In this document: positions 1 to 10,413 of the stretch, piece by piece | Numbering within the stretch: position 1 is the stretch's first letter | Layout: each line of letters opens with the position of its first letter | Origin: Tribonema minus | Taxonomy: Eukaryota; Sar; Xanthophyceae; Tribonematales; Tribonemataceae | DNA: 64,000 nucleotides | Assembly: GCA_017506865.1 (NCBI GenBank) | Contig: JAFCMP010000035.1 | Span: forward strand, 1,178,001 to 1,242,000 | Reading direction: 5' to 3' | The notes under the pieces: model-generated | What the model was told of the DNA's origin: nothing | The model's input: the letters and a program-made list of their open reading frames with translations, nothing else | Database searches by the model: none | Made by a program: the position numbers and the translations under genes

Positions 1-1482
1 GCACGGCAAGCGCCTGTGCCAGTTCCACCACCGGGCGTACAGCTCGCGCAGAACGTTGCTCAGCGTGGCAGACTTGTCGTGGTTGATGCCGCCAGGTGAG
101 AGTCGCCCATTTGAACTTGTGTAGCGATGCGTCTTGCTGGCGTAGCAGTGAAGTGCTGACATTCTATCCCTAGCATGGTCTACTGGGCTTTGAATCAGTG
201 GCTAAGAGCCTCCATGTCTGACAATAGATGCGAGCTGCAACTTCAACGCAGCTGTCAGCAGTAGCACTAGACTGAGTGCTGGCAGTGCTGTCATGGCTCA
301 TTTCGTCGAGCAATGCACTCCACCCACGACTTTTTCCCCATTCAATGTACGCGCCACAACTTTTCTCACAATGGCTCTCCTTGCCGATGTTGCAGAGGTG
401 CGGGGCTGCGTGACGGCTGGCAGATATCCGGCACCAACAAGATCGGTACCCTGCCGTGCGGATTTGAGGTAATGTGCAAGTCGCTTCAAATCAGAGAAAC
501 ACACACAATTGTTGTTGCGACGTGTATTGATCATTTTCCAGCAGCCACTTTGACATTGATGAAGATGATTTTTGCTTTCATCATGTGTTTCGAGGTGCGT
601 AATTTTAAGGAAGCTGCTATCCGCAGCAACTAACCAAGTGTAACACAGCACCTCACAGTCAGCGAACACCTGCCACCACTGTATTGAGCGCATTAGCAAG
701 TTCACGATACAGGCAGGGATCACTTGCTATGGCAGCACGAGAGATAGCTCTTGTGTGGTATCTGTTCATCTCGCAAGTCATAGTGGACAACGCACGTCCA
801 AGAAGTGTGTTTGCGCACGTGCTGCACGCCAGACTGTCTACTTCTGCATTCATCGCATGTGTGTGCCTGCATCAGTGATCCCATGTTGACGCATGTGTCT
901 CGCTCAGAGCGTGCTGTCACACCGTGGTGTAGTGTCAACCAATCATGACGTAGTGCTCCGGTGAGTCGCACACCGCTCATTGTGTACAGCAGCGAGCTCG
1001 TATGAAGGTGGAAGTAATCATAACTGTGCAACAGTCAGTCGGCTGGGCTCAGGGCCCCTGTGATTAATCACCTTCAAGGAGACGTCAACGAGTGCACATG
1101 TCACCCAGCGGGCCAACAATATGGCGCGTCCGATCGCACAACACCTGACCATGTGCGTCTTGCATGCCTTGCAGGGGGAATATGATGCAGCATGGGTACT
1201 GCCCCCCGAGCGACGCGGGTCGATTGCAGTGGTACGCCTGCACCTGCTCCCCAACCCGCAAAGCGGCTTTACCGGTGGCTGGGTCAGTCTCACAGGGTGT
1301 CGCGCCGACAATCCCTTTGAGATCACCCGCATTCTGCCGGCTGCCGTGGGCACTGCAACTGTTGCTCAGCGCCCGGCTGCTGCAGCAGCAGGGGCAGCAG
1401 CGGCAGGGCGGGGGGGCAAGGACGCTGTGCACAGCAGCAGTTGTGGCTGGCAGCACTGCCTACCCCAACAATTGCAGCAGGG

Positions 1483-1579
<97 letters not shown>

Positions 1580-1816
1580 CAGCAGCAGCACCATCAGCAG
1601 CAGCATCAGCAGCGACGACCAGCCCTGTACAAGCAGCAACGACAATACCAACAGCCGCTGCTCACACCACACACACAGCAGCGGCCAGTGCCACAAACGC
1701 ACCACCAGAAGCAGCTGTCCAGTTGCCGCATGTGCGGAATGGGCTTTGCGCCTGATTGGGGGCAGCTCGCACAGGATGAGCACATGGCGCAATGCCTTGA
1801 GGGGTGCTTTGAATAG
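1..1816 (+). CDS. 3' part of an unrecognised polyglutamine and zinc-finger gene
   Basis: I do not recognise this protein. Exons that join in consistent phase are 1-95, 396-468, 542-594 and about 1191-1816, ending in TAG at 1814-1816; donors are GTGAGA, GTAATG and GTGCGT. The third exon encodes a short acidic segment (HFDIDEDDF). The last exon starts with a globular-looking stretch (AWVLPPERRG, then FTGGWVSL), continues through an Ala-rich linker and about 31 consecutive Gln (CAG repeat), and ends in a compact Cys/His cluster: CRMCGMGF, then H and C about 16 and 20 residues later, as in a C2HC zinc finger. The 5' end lies outside the window. The alternative is that the last exon begins earlier, at the acceptor before 1175. 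The exon chain was inferred by eye from splice phase, so the structure is moderately supported and the function is unknown. Confidence 0.42.
1484..1576 (+). repeat. (CAG)31 microsatellite, coding
   Basis: Thirty-one uninterrupted CAG units, followed by imperfect CAG/CAT units to about 1612. In the proposed reading frame they encode glutamine. The other two frames give poly-Ser and poly-Ala, so the repeat keeps all three frames open and by itself says nothing about which is used. Confidence 0.97.
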
Positions 1817-2872
1817 AGACAAAACCAATTGTAGAAGCACTGGAGTCTGCTGCTGCCCTGAAGGGCGGCATGCACCTATCTTTTCGCTTCCGGTTGTCTG
1901 CAGCATAACTGCATGAGCCCTTGAGGCCTTGCCACGTCCAGTAGCTATCGTCAAGTGCACAGGCAAGTTAGTGCAAATTTTGGCAATGCACCATGAGGTT
2001 TAATGTCCTTGCTTAAAATTGGACTGTGGCAGTTTGGCCATGATCTGCAAGGCTGGACATTACTGGCCGCACTGTGTTGACAATAAGCCGCCGATAAAGT
2101 GCGCCAAACTCAGCTGCAAAAGATACCAGAAGGCACCAGAATTTGTATTCTCACAAGGTGTACATAGACTCTAATGAAGCTCAACGGCCCAGGCATGGTG
2201 GTGTTGGCTCCAATACAGCCGAAAGGTCAAGTGCATGAAAATATGCAGTGGTGCTGTATCAGCCTAACGAGATGCAATCTCTCTTCTTTTGTTCTCACTT
2301 GACCTGAGAAACTGATTCACCTGCAGCGCCACGCTCATGTGTGCGGGCATGCTGCTGCAACTGGCAGCACATGTTTTACTGCTTGCCAACAGCCCGGGCC
2401 ATCTCAGTGCCTGTGGTGTTTGTGATGTAGATGCGCTCACTTCATGTGCACACAACATACTCAGTACAGTATGACGTGTCGTGTCACATGGCGGTTGGCC
2501 AATTGTTGTTGCAATTTCTCGCAAAGGTGCCCAACCACCATTGCCATATTTTCGCCACACCACAGACCTACATACCTGCGCGTGAACACGGCCTGCTCCA
2601 CAGGCAATTTTCTGATCTGAACGTACCTGCAACATTTTTTTTGGGATGAAAAAAGCCCATATGATCAACACTAATGCTGCTACCAAAGTCAACATGTACT
2701 TTGCAACAAAGTGCTTCATGTCATGGACAATCACACTCAATGATGTGACCCTTGGTGCTGTTTTCGATCATCTCGCCTTTCAATGACAAGGTCAGTAATT
2801 GAGTGCTGCTGTGGCTGGAGCTGGCGGAGCGCATCATGGCGTACACACGCGGAGCATGAGTGCTGGGCTGTG
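1817..2872. other. Intergenic stretch, no gene seen
   Basis: Lies between the 3' end of the polyQ gene and a short repeat. Open frames here are short and have no recognisable motif or consistent splice structure. It probably holds the 3' UTR of the gene to the left. Confidence 0.5.
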
Positions 2873-2985
2873 CTGCAGCGCCGGTATCCAAGCTCCTAGG
2901 GCACAGTGCAGACTAGGCTGCGTTGACATACACTTTTAGATTGCATAGGCAACCCGGCCTCCCTTGGGCCTACATAAATACAAGT
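2873..2985 (+). repeat. Short dispersed repeat, copy 1
   Basis: About 113 bp that recur at 4358-4473 with roughly 85% identity, from TGCAGCGCCGGTATCCA to TAAATACAAGT. Both copies keep an internal CCTAG...CTAGG inverted pair that can form a stem around a GCACAG(C/T)GCAGA loop. It could be a small non-autonomous element or a structural RNA; no tRNA-type A or B box is visible. Confidence 0.7.
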
Positions 2986-3094
2986 GCACAAGTGCTGCTG
3001 TGGCTGCACTGCTAACACGCACTTCTATGAAATATGGTCCTTCTGCAACATTTGCTCTGCTGCAGCATATTTTCAGTGTGGACCAGACTGGCAA

Positions 3095-3330
3095 TCCAAT
3101 TTTTTGAAGACCTTAATGCAGCAAGCACAGCACAGATTCAGCATGCTATTAAACTTTTGGCTCTTGGGTCATATGGCAGCATGGGGATGCAGGGTGAAAG
3201 CTTTTTATGCCGTTGCTACAGAACATGCAATTAAGATTATCATCATGTCGATTCCTTGAGCTCTGGAAAGCATTGCACTGGCCCCGTGCGCTTCGGTCTG
3301 TCTGCAGCGTTCCACATATGCATATGTCTT
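3095..3330 (+). pseudogene. Decayed copy of RLE non-LTR retrotransposon C-terminal region
   Basis: Translated fragments in two frames resemble the C-terminal part of the intact-looking copy at 11869-13110: KLLALGSYGSMGMQGESF matches KLATLAIGSFGSIGEQG, AVATEHA matches AVATEYA, and ALESIALA matches ALKGIALA, in the same order. The reading frame shifts near 3205. The DNA has drifted to a lower GC content than the young copies. This is an old dead insertion, not a gene. Confidence 0.6.
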
Positions 3331-3735
3331 GCAATCAGGTGGCAGAGCAGCAATGCCAGGTGCCGAAGCCCTCAAGAGATCAGGTCTCACAGAGATGCAT
3401 TATTTCATCCACGGTTGACAATTGTCAACATGCTGTGTACGCTTTCGCACTGGCCTACAAGATTGTGCTGGTGTGGCCTGCCACTGCCTTCTACGATGGG
3501 CTCCAAAGTACATGCGCCATCAATATCTTGAATACTATGTGGTTGGCATTGGTCCATGGCCTGGAGCCTCGCTGTCCGCCGCCAGGTTCCTAAGCCTCTG
3601 GCATGAAGCACTGTGCTGCGTGACGCTGCACGCAGCATCACCTGCCACTTGTGGCTGCTTCACTACAACCACACTCGAGGAAGTATGCACCACCAGTGGA
3701 AGTATATGCGTTGATGTGAATATCCCCCTTCACTT

Positions 3736-6244
3736 TTAATAGCCATGGTAACGTACAAAATTGTGGGCAGCATATTGCGTGGTGACGCATGGTGGAGCTG
3801 CATGATCCGCTTTGAGGCAGCAGCGCCACTTGTACTGCCCGTCGGCCCTGAAGGGCTTCAGGAATAGGAATTGCCATTGGTGAGCTGACACGTAACAGCT
3901 GCCCCCTCCTGACTCCATGTTTGCTTTTCCAAAAACCTGCTTCTTGCATACCGTGCACTTGTATGCATAGAGCTGGTCAATAGTAGCTTCATGCTGAATT
4001 ACAGTTGCAGCCAGACTCCTGTCCTTGCGGCCCAGGTCTTCGATCTCAACACCACGACAGGCAATTTCATGTCCGTACACTAGTTGCAGTACGGCAGCAG
4101 GGACAAGCTTTGCGACTTCCTGAAGGTGAGGGCCGTCGTTCCCTGAGAGCCATCCGTTGAGCACGCTGAACTGCAGTGTCTCCGCAAAACGCGGCAGAAG
4201 CATGTGCTCCTTGAACGTGTCAATGAGCACGCTCCAGCCCTCTTCATGCCCATTGCGCCCCTGAAAAAAAGCAACAGAACATAACAATTGCCCTATCAAA
4301 CAAATGCTGTGCATTTAAGAGCCTACTTGTAAGCAACACGGTCCAAATCTTTCGGACTTGCAGCGCCGGTATCCAGTCTCCTAGGGCACAGCGCAGACTA
4401 GGCTGCGGCGTTGACGCAAGCTTTTCGATTGCAAAGGCAACCCGGCCTCCCTTGGGCCTTTATAAATTTAAGTCCGTACGTACCGGATCAAAAATAGTAC
4501 GACCAAGGGGAGGACCCCGAGATGCCATTTGGCGGCGGCGGCGTTTGAGTGGTTGTCGTTGCGACACTTTCAGACTGTCATACGACATGTAGATTCCTTA
4601 CAGCTAGATGGCAATCATCTGGGCTTTTTCGCGCCCTGAGCGAGAATTAATAAAAAGTACGACCAACACATACCTCTGGTTCAAAACTCAAAGCGCGTAC
4701 CTCCGCTTGTGCGCATTGGACGGTATTCACACAGCACATATGTCGAAGTACATTTTTCATGATTTCTTTCGTTTGATACAAGCGTCGCTGCTTCGTTCAT
4801 GGGGTGCTGTTGGGCATGTGAACTGCTTTGGTTGGCAAGAAGCTTTGAGGCTGCTGAATCCACAAGAAATTTAGCATGTGTCCCAAGCCATTCATAGCGG
4901 CCAGTAAGCTTGTCACTGTGCAACATCAGTTGCGCTTGCCAATGTCAAGTTTGTATGCAACCGCACATGCAGTGTGCGGCACATAATCACTCACATCTGT
5001 TAGTACTTGGCAGTCATTCACCAATGTAGGCTTGTGACAAATCTTTCAAGATCTTCGAAACCTACCTTACTGGCCATAGGTATGTGATATCTATGTGCAT
5101 AGTACCAGCCCTGAATATCAGGGCAGCACGATGATGTAATCTAGCAAACAACAGCCTCTTGAGATTTGCGAGACGAGTTCATGATATGTACCTGGTGTGC
5201 TTCCGTGGAGCTACCACGGTCCTCTGCACTTAAGTGAGCAGCCCTGAGAAGCCCATGATCATGATTCGGGGGTGCACGCCGCTGCACCAACCCAGTAGAG
5301 GCTACCACCATTGATGTGTTCCGCCTTGTGCCACAGCTGATCTGCTGTAAACCACACAACTCTCACGGCTGCAAATTTCGGCGGTCCATAATACGCAGTA
5401 GAGGGCATCACTTTGCAAACTCTGCATGAGCAATTTGAAAATGTGTTGTCAGCTTACCCTTAGTGTGGCCATAAGACGAACTTCGTCTTCGGCCATTGGC
5501 AGCGCTCGCAGCACACCGTCAAGCAGCGCTGGCGTCACTGCACACTCGGCACCAGTGGCAGCAAACACATCTGCCCAATGCTTTGCCATGAGTTCCACGC
5601 ATGCGTCGTAGAGTGTTGATGCTCCCCGGTAGTTGGCATTCATTGCAACCTGCGCAATGCACATCACGTATCATGAGTCAGATGCAAAAGCAGCATGCCA
5701 TTTGCTGACAGACACACCGTTTGTGACCAGCAGCTATGATACACCGCAATGCCAAGTTGAACATTTAAAACAAAACAAAACCATGATGATGGCTGTCGTG
5801 CCTGACCTGAATAATGATGTCATCGCGGAGGGGGTGTAAAATGACTTGTCCAGTGTACAGGTGTCTTACCACAAGCCGCAGGGCAGCGGGTGGATCTGGG
5901 TATGGGAGCCCGTTTAGTGTCACCAGCGCCTCCTTGCCTTCCTTGAAAGGCCCATTGAACAGCGTGTCAAAGAAGCCTGAAGCGCTCGCAAGGCGGTCTC
6001 TGTGCACCCAATGCTGATGATCGCCTGCTTGAAGGACGGTGTCGCAAGTGGACACCTCGCCGAAGTGCAGCTGAGCTTCCTCTGCCGACCAAGCCTTGGA
6101 ATCGCTGACTGACATCTGGGGATCTAAAGCGATCGCGGTAGTGCCGACCACTACAATCTGGACACCCTGTTGAGCTGCTTGGTCCAACGCTGCCTGCACA
6201 GCCCGAGCAGCGTCGTCCTTGCGCCTCTGTGGCTCGCAAGTGAC
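3736..6244 (-). CDS. BTB/POZ-domain protein (three exons certain, 5' end unresolved)
   Basis: BTB domains mediate dimerisation and often recruit substrates to cullin-3 ubiquitin ligases. Exons (transcript order) are 5807-6244, 5458-5649 and 3736-4260, all in phase 0, ending in TAA at 3736. The first encodes a BTB fold: HRDRLASASGFFDTLFNG, then a hydrophobic turn and LRLVVRHLYTG. The second continues with NYRGASTLYDACVELM, as in the helices after BTB. The third holds ETLQFSVLNGWLSG and a C-terminal Cys-rich patch (YKCTVCKKQVFG ... WRCC) that may bind zinc. An upstream exon ending at 6493 (frame ...GVEHLSAFAQ, donor GTGTGT) would join in phase 0 and looks weakly ARM/HEAT-like, which would give an ARM-BTB architecture, but I cannot confirm it. 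The intron at 4261-5457 carries a retroelement stub and a short repeat. Confidence 0.78.
4358..4473 (+). repeat. Short dispersed repeat, copy 2
   Basis: Second copy of the 113-bp repeat at 2873-2985, here inside the BTB gene intron. It keeps the CCTAG...CTAGG stem pair and is bounded by the inverted words CGGACTT (4353-4359) and AAGTCCG (about 4470-4476). That may be a terminal inverted repeat or a coincidence. Confidence 0.7.
4507..4655 (+). mobile_element. 5'-truncated RLE non-LTR retrotransposon stub (copy B)
   Basis: Only the last ~150 bp of the family (coding end GGCGGCGGCGTTTGA plus the 3' UTR) are present. They are flanked by a perfect 11-bp target duplication, AGTACGACCAA, at 4496-4506 and 4656-4666. 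The sequence matches the 3' end of the copy at 11869-13110 almost base for base. It lies in the sense-opposite intron of the BTB gene. Confidence 0.9.
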
Positions 6245-7784
6245 CTGCGGCATGTTTAGTGTGAGCTTTGCGCAATCGCCGAGCGCACCAGCAACATCAA
6301 ATGCCAGCCAGGTCAACGCTTGTCAAGCTGAAGTACATGGAACTTGAACTTGTGTTGAACCGAGAGAGACCCACCCAAAGTCGTGATGGCCCCTTGACTT
6401 GCGTTTCCTGAAACAGTGCCAGACCGACCCGGTGTTGTCTGCAGTTCTGCTCTTCACCAGATTCACTGCCAAGAATAGCCAGGAGGACACACTTGCGCGA
6501 AAGCTGAAAGATGTTCAACGCCCCTCTTGCGTGCGCTGAGGGCACGGCCTATCGTGCCCGCCAAGGCCGCCACGGATGCGGCCAGGAGGGTGACGCTGCA
6601 TCTGCTCGACAGGTGGCTCCGCAACCTCCGTATCACATCAATCCAACACCAACAGCGGTCAGGCGACAGGCGACGACACCTTCTGATAACGACAACAGCT
6701 TTTTTGGGAACTTGTGTTCTTTTCTTCCAATTTGGGATTAGCAGGGACACTGAATGAGGACGGCGGCGCTTCAACCGCCAGGTGGGATGCACGATGACAC
6801 AAGCACCTGTGCTGCGGTCCTATTGCCATTGGCACATGCATACACGGCACGAGATGGACTCAAGTATCTACTTCTTGTGTACTACTAGTACTTGCTCCTG
6901 CATGAGCTGAGTGTTCGCCAAGTGTGCGATTTGCCAAGCATGTCAAGCGGCGGGCAGAGGTCATTGCAGTCATTTTGGTGACAGCATGTAAGCGAGAATC
7001 AATAAGGCATGTGGCAACCACGACCCCTCGTCGACTGCCGCAACTGCCAGTAGCTTCAAGCCTTTGCCACTGGCAAGACTTGTGTGTTTCGATGTGGATC
7101 ACCTGATTTTAGCGCCCTATAGAGCCAAGATGCCAGTGCCACCAGTGGTTTCAATAACAAATACACCTCCTTGCACGTCGTTGCACGTATTTTCAATGAT
7201 GACTATTGTGCTCATCTGAAGCTCGCTTACATGTGCAGGTGCATGTATCGTGACATGACCATTTGCACATTGCGCCGATGATCGTATATGCAAACATTCG
7301 GCACCAGGCTGCATAGTTCTGAAACAATGCTTTGCAATTTTCTTTTCTTCAACCCAGTTTGCCGCTTCTGGTCTATGACATATGGCAACACACTAGTAGT
7401 CAGCATGCCGTGATATGTTTTTGTAGCAGGCCAGTTTTTTACGCTGACTTTGTTGATGATCTCACTCCTGTTCACCTTTTGGTAATGTCACATATTCAAA
7501 GAACGCTTATTCACAGGAACTCTGCCCTGATAGCAACTTGCACTGCTAATGCAAAAGTGGATATATCAGCTGCACATTCTTTGTCCACGAGTAGGCTTGG
7601 GCCAATGCTTATAAGCGATTGACGTATTATCTCAGAGTCTATGCAATGTATCTGTGCCCCATACCTTGAACTGTCAGTCTGGTTGTATTTTAACTTGCAT
7701 GTGTGTGGAATGGAAAGCCAGATGAACGTCACACCTGGCATGTAGCATGACATCCACCACCTGCAGATTTTTTTTTTTTTTTTC
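6245..7784. other. Upstream region of BTB gene; possible further exons
   Basis: Open frames are short. One minus-strand frame (about 6493-6640, SVTLLAASVAALAGTI) could be an additional BTB-gene exon. The plus strand should contain upstream exons of the gene ending at 8321, but I cannot identify them. A T16 run at 7768-7783 ends the region abruptly against GC-rich DNA. Confidence 0.3.
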
Positions 7785-8321
7785 GGGCGCCTCGTCGCGC
7801 TGAGCGACGCCAACTACGGCGGCAGCGGCGGCGCCGCCGCCTTCGCGCCGTACGCGCCGCAGGGCCAGCCCTTCGCGCTGCCGCCCGGCCCGCACGCGCT
7901 CACGCTGTGCTTCGACGGTGCGGACACGATCGTCGGCGCCGACACCGGCCTCGCGCTCGACAGCCTGACGCTGACGCGCTGCGGCGCCAGCGCCGCGGCG
8001 TGCGCCGCAACCGGCAGCGACGCGCCGCCGCCGCCGCAGCAGCCGCCGCAGCCAACTGTCCCGGCGAAGCCCACGGCAGCGCCGAAGGCCACCGCGACGG
8101 CGGCGCCGGCGGACGCACCGAAAGCGACGACGCCCAAGAGGACTCGTCGACCGTCGCGGCCCGCCGCGCTGGACCCGACGCAGGTGCCCAGCACCGGCGG
8201 CGCCGCTGCTGCCGCCGCCGCCGCCGCCGACAAGAGCGCGATGACCGGCGGCGCCGCGGCCACCGCCGCCGGCGCTTTCGCGGCGGCCGTGGCGGCGGCG
8301 GCGGCGGCGCTGCTGCTGTAG
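7785..8321 (+). CDS. Last exon of a secreted, probably GPI-anchored protein
   Basis: A continuous frame of 178 codons without a start codon, ending in TAG at 8319-8321; I read it as a terminal exon. The first ~75 residues look like the last strands of a beta-sandwich (PHALTLCFDGADTIVGADTG, then LALDSLTLTRC), as in carbohydrate-binding or cell-wall proteins. A Pro/Ala/Thr/Lys-rich stalk follows (QQPPQPTVPAKPTAAPKA), then STGG and a C-terminal Ala-rich hydrophobic tail ending ALLL, which resembles a GPI attachment signal. No specific family is recognised. GC content is far above that of the other host exons. The 5' exons and signal peptide are not found, and the boundary at the T16 run has no clear AG acceptor, so the exon start is uncertain. 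Confidence 0.5.
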   Translation, partial: GRLVALSDANYGGSGGAAAFAPYAPQGQPFALPPGPHALTLCFDGADTIVGADTGLALDSLTLTRCGASAAACAATGSDAPPPPQQPPQPTVPAKPTAAPKATATAAPADAPKATTPKRTRRPSRPAALDPTQVPSTGGAAAAAAAAADKSAMTGGAAATAAGAFAAAVAAAAAALLL

Positions 8322-9173
8322 GTGCGCCCGCCGCCAGTTTTGGTGCTGCCGCCGCGTTGGCGCGTGGCAGCAGCGGCGGCGGCGACAGCAGTGCTCAGGC
8401 TGTGTCAGCGGCGGCGGCGCTCTTGGTGTGCGCCTGCTAGTGCAGTCTCCCCTTTGGCTTCGTCAGCGCTGCCTGCCGCCGCCGCCGCCGCCTGCGCAGC
8501 CGCCGCTGCTGCCCTTGCGGCAGCAGCGGCGGCTGCGGCAGCAGCGGCGGCTGCGCTGCTGCTGCTGCTGCCGCTGCTGCTGCAGTGGTGGCGGCGGCGG
8601 CGGCAGCGGAGGCAGCGGCGGCAGCTTGGTACGTGCCGCTGCGCGACCCCGTTTCAGCGTTTTGTCTAGACCTTTGCGGCGTGCACTAGGCCGTCGCCGC
8701 CAGTACCGAAAGTGTGTTTTGGTTAGCGGGACTCGGCAGTGCCGGTACCGCCCTGATGTGTGCGGGGGGGGGGTGCACCCCTTACGAGCGCCCCCGCCCC
8801 GATTACTGCGGGCGTCTCGAGGGTGAAGGTTGCGGCCGTGACTGCCCCTCCCCTTGCGCGCCGCGCAAAAGAAGAGAGAAAGTGCGAGGCCCCTGTTGTA
8901 GAATCGGAGCCGCGCACACTTTGCGAGAGTGGTTCGGGACCGGTGACTTCGGAGTGCTAGGACCAGAGGTTCCGCGCGCCAGTTCACATTGCGGCGCCCT
9001 TTGACAGTTGAGTGCGTGTGTGCCGCCACCAAGCTCTATTGAGGGCTTGTGTCTGCGGCGTGTATGTTTCCCGTGCTTGTGACTCCCCCCCCCCCCTCCC
9101 TCCCTTGTGCGAGTTTCCCCCTTATGCTGTGCAAGCCATGTACCGTCAGTGTTACCCCACACAAATGAGAATC
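8322..9173. other. GC-rich non-coding continuation of the island
   Basis: GCC/GGC-rich sequence follows the stop codon and then gradually loses GC, with runs of G (about 8762-8773) and C (about 9084-9096). Its open frames are composition artefacts. It is probably the 3' UTR and downstream sequence of the preceding exon. Confidence 0.4.
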
Positions 9174-9195
9174 TTAGGGTTGGGTTTAGGGTTGG
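9174..9195 (+). repeat. Interstitial telomere-like motif
   Basis: TTAGGG, TTGGG and TTTAGGG units in a row. Short opposite-strand versions occur at 10867-10882 (CTAACCCTAACCCTAG) and 16579-16590. Confidence 0.75.
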
Positions 9196-9824
9196 CCTGA
9201 CCCTATCTCTGACCCAAGTGGTTATCTCAGGACACGTGACCATTCGCAAGATTCGCATCCCCCCCCCCACACAACCGCACCTGGTGCGTTTCTTCCCCTT
9301 CACTCACCTGCAAGTTACACACCCGTAGCTGCGGCGGACCGTGACGGTGCAATCACGTTTGTACCCTATACATGTCATGAAAGTGGTTTGTCACCATTCG
9401 CTCGACGATATTCCTGCCTTCTGCACACGTGTTTGACTGCCATGTGCATTGCTACATGGTTCCATTGCAAGTCATTCATGTTGACAGTGTATGCGCGACC
9501 GCTGACTGTCGGAGGCGCAATGTGCACATGTGTGCTCATGAGCTTGTGCATGGTGAAGGCCTCAAGGTAGGCCGGGTGTCCGGTTTGTTCCAATGTTGTG
9601 CATGTCATGCAGCAGCCTACTGTAGTCTGCAGTGCGTCGCATAGCTTGGACGCTGGCGCAACACGTGCTCAAGCGAGTCCATGGTGTTCGTCACAGCTTT
9701 TTCTAGCTGATAGCATCACACTGCTACAGCCAGTCGGCACTTGCTGCCAACTTGAAGAAGCCATTGTACTTTGTAGTGTTTTGATTTGAGGTTGCAGTGT
9801 GGGCAGACTGTGGTGCATACTGTA

Positions 9825-10322
9825 ATTTTTATTTATTCTCGCTCAGGGCGCGAAAAAGCCCAGATGATTGGCATCTAGCTGTACGGAATCTACATGTCGT
9901 ATGACAGTCTGAAAGTGTCGTAACGACAACCACTCAAACGCCGCCGCCGCCAAATGGTATCTCGGGATCCTCCCCTACGTCCTCCTCCATGTGCCCCCCC
10001 CCCCTGGATGTGTGTCATGACACGGCCAGAGTACGCCATGTGGAGCGCTGCCGACAGAGCCGAGCGTAAGCGCGCCAGGGCGATGCCCTTTTAGTGCGCG
10101 CTCCTCCGGGCACTGACATCCTGCTGGCATACTCCGTCGCCACAGCCTCCAGCAGCTTCCGCCTTTGCTCCCCGATGCTGCCAAATGACCCTATTGCCAA
10201 AGTGGCAAGTTTGTAGCAGTTCTGATCATAATGACCAGAATAGTGGGTAGTCTTGGCGGCCTCTTGGTCGCGGCAGCAACGCTCGGGGTCTGCTGCAGTC
10301 TTCTGCGTCCGCGACGCCACCT
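9825..10322 (-). mobile_element. 5'-truncated RLE non-LTR retrotransposon (copy C)
   Basis: Reverse-complement match to 12610-13105, covering the C-terminal coding region and 3' UTR. It is flanked by a perfect 12-bp target duplication, GTGCATACTGTA, at 9813-9824 and 10323-10334. The coding part is interrupted by point changes, for example a premature stop where copy A reads through. The insertion point is the exact 3' terminus of an older copy (10337-10374). Confidence 0.9.
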
Positions 10323-10336
10323 GTGCATACTGTACT

Positions 10337-10374
10337 TTTTATTTATTCTCGCTCAGGGCGCGAAAAAGCCCAGA
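10337..10374 (-). mobile_element. 3'-end stub of the same family (copy D)
   Basis: Only about 38 bp of the 3' terminus (complement of TCTGGGCTTTTTCGCGCCCT through AATAAATAAAA), flanked by CTGTACT on both sides (10330-10336 and 10375-10381). Confidence 0.75.
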
Positions 10375-10382
10375 CTGTACTT

Positions 10383-10405
10383 CTTATTGATTCTCGCTCA
10401 GTACC
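10383..10405 (-). mobile_element. 3'-end stub of the same family (copy E)
   Basis: About 23 bp matching the last bases of the family (complement of CTGAGCGAGAATCAATAAG), flanked by CTGTACTT at 10375-10382 and 10406-10413. It is the oldest of three successive insertions at this point. Confidence 0.65.
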
Positions 10406-10413
10406 CTGTACTT

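Noticed and set aside
298..723. Overlapping minus- and plus-strand ORFs at the left end
   Set aside because: They overlap each other and the better-supported exon chain 1-95 / 396-468 / 542-594, and have no recognisable motif.
1460..1966. Minus-strand poly-Leu ORF over the CAG repeat
   Set aside because: It exists only because CTG repeats translate to Leu; there is no support outside the repeat.
7814..8669. Several long Ala/Arg/Pro-rich ORFs on both strands
   Set aside because: GC-rich DNA keeps all frames open. Only the frame ending at 8321 shows folded-protein-like sequence and a GPI-like tail.
9585..9644. MYND-finger-like CCACHAAAYCSLQC in a short frame
   Set aside because: Too short, followed directly by a stop, and without flanking family sequence; possibly a relic but not supportable.
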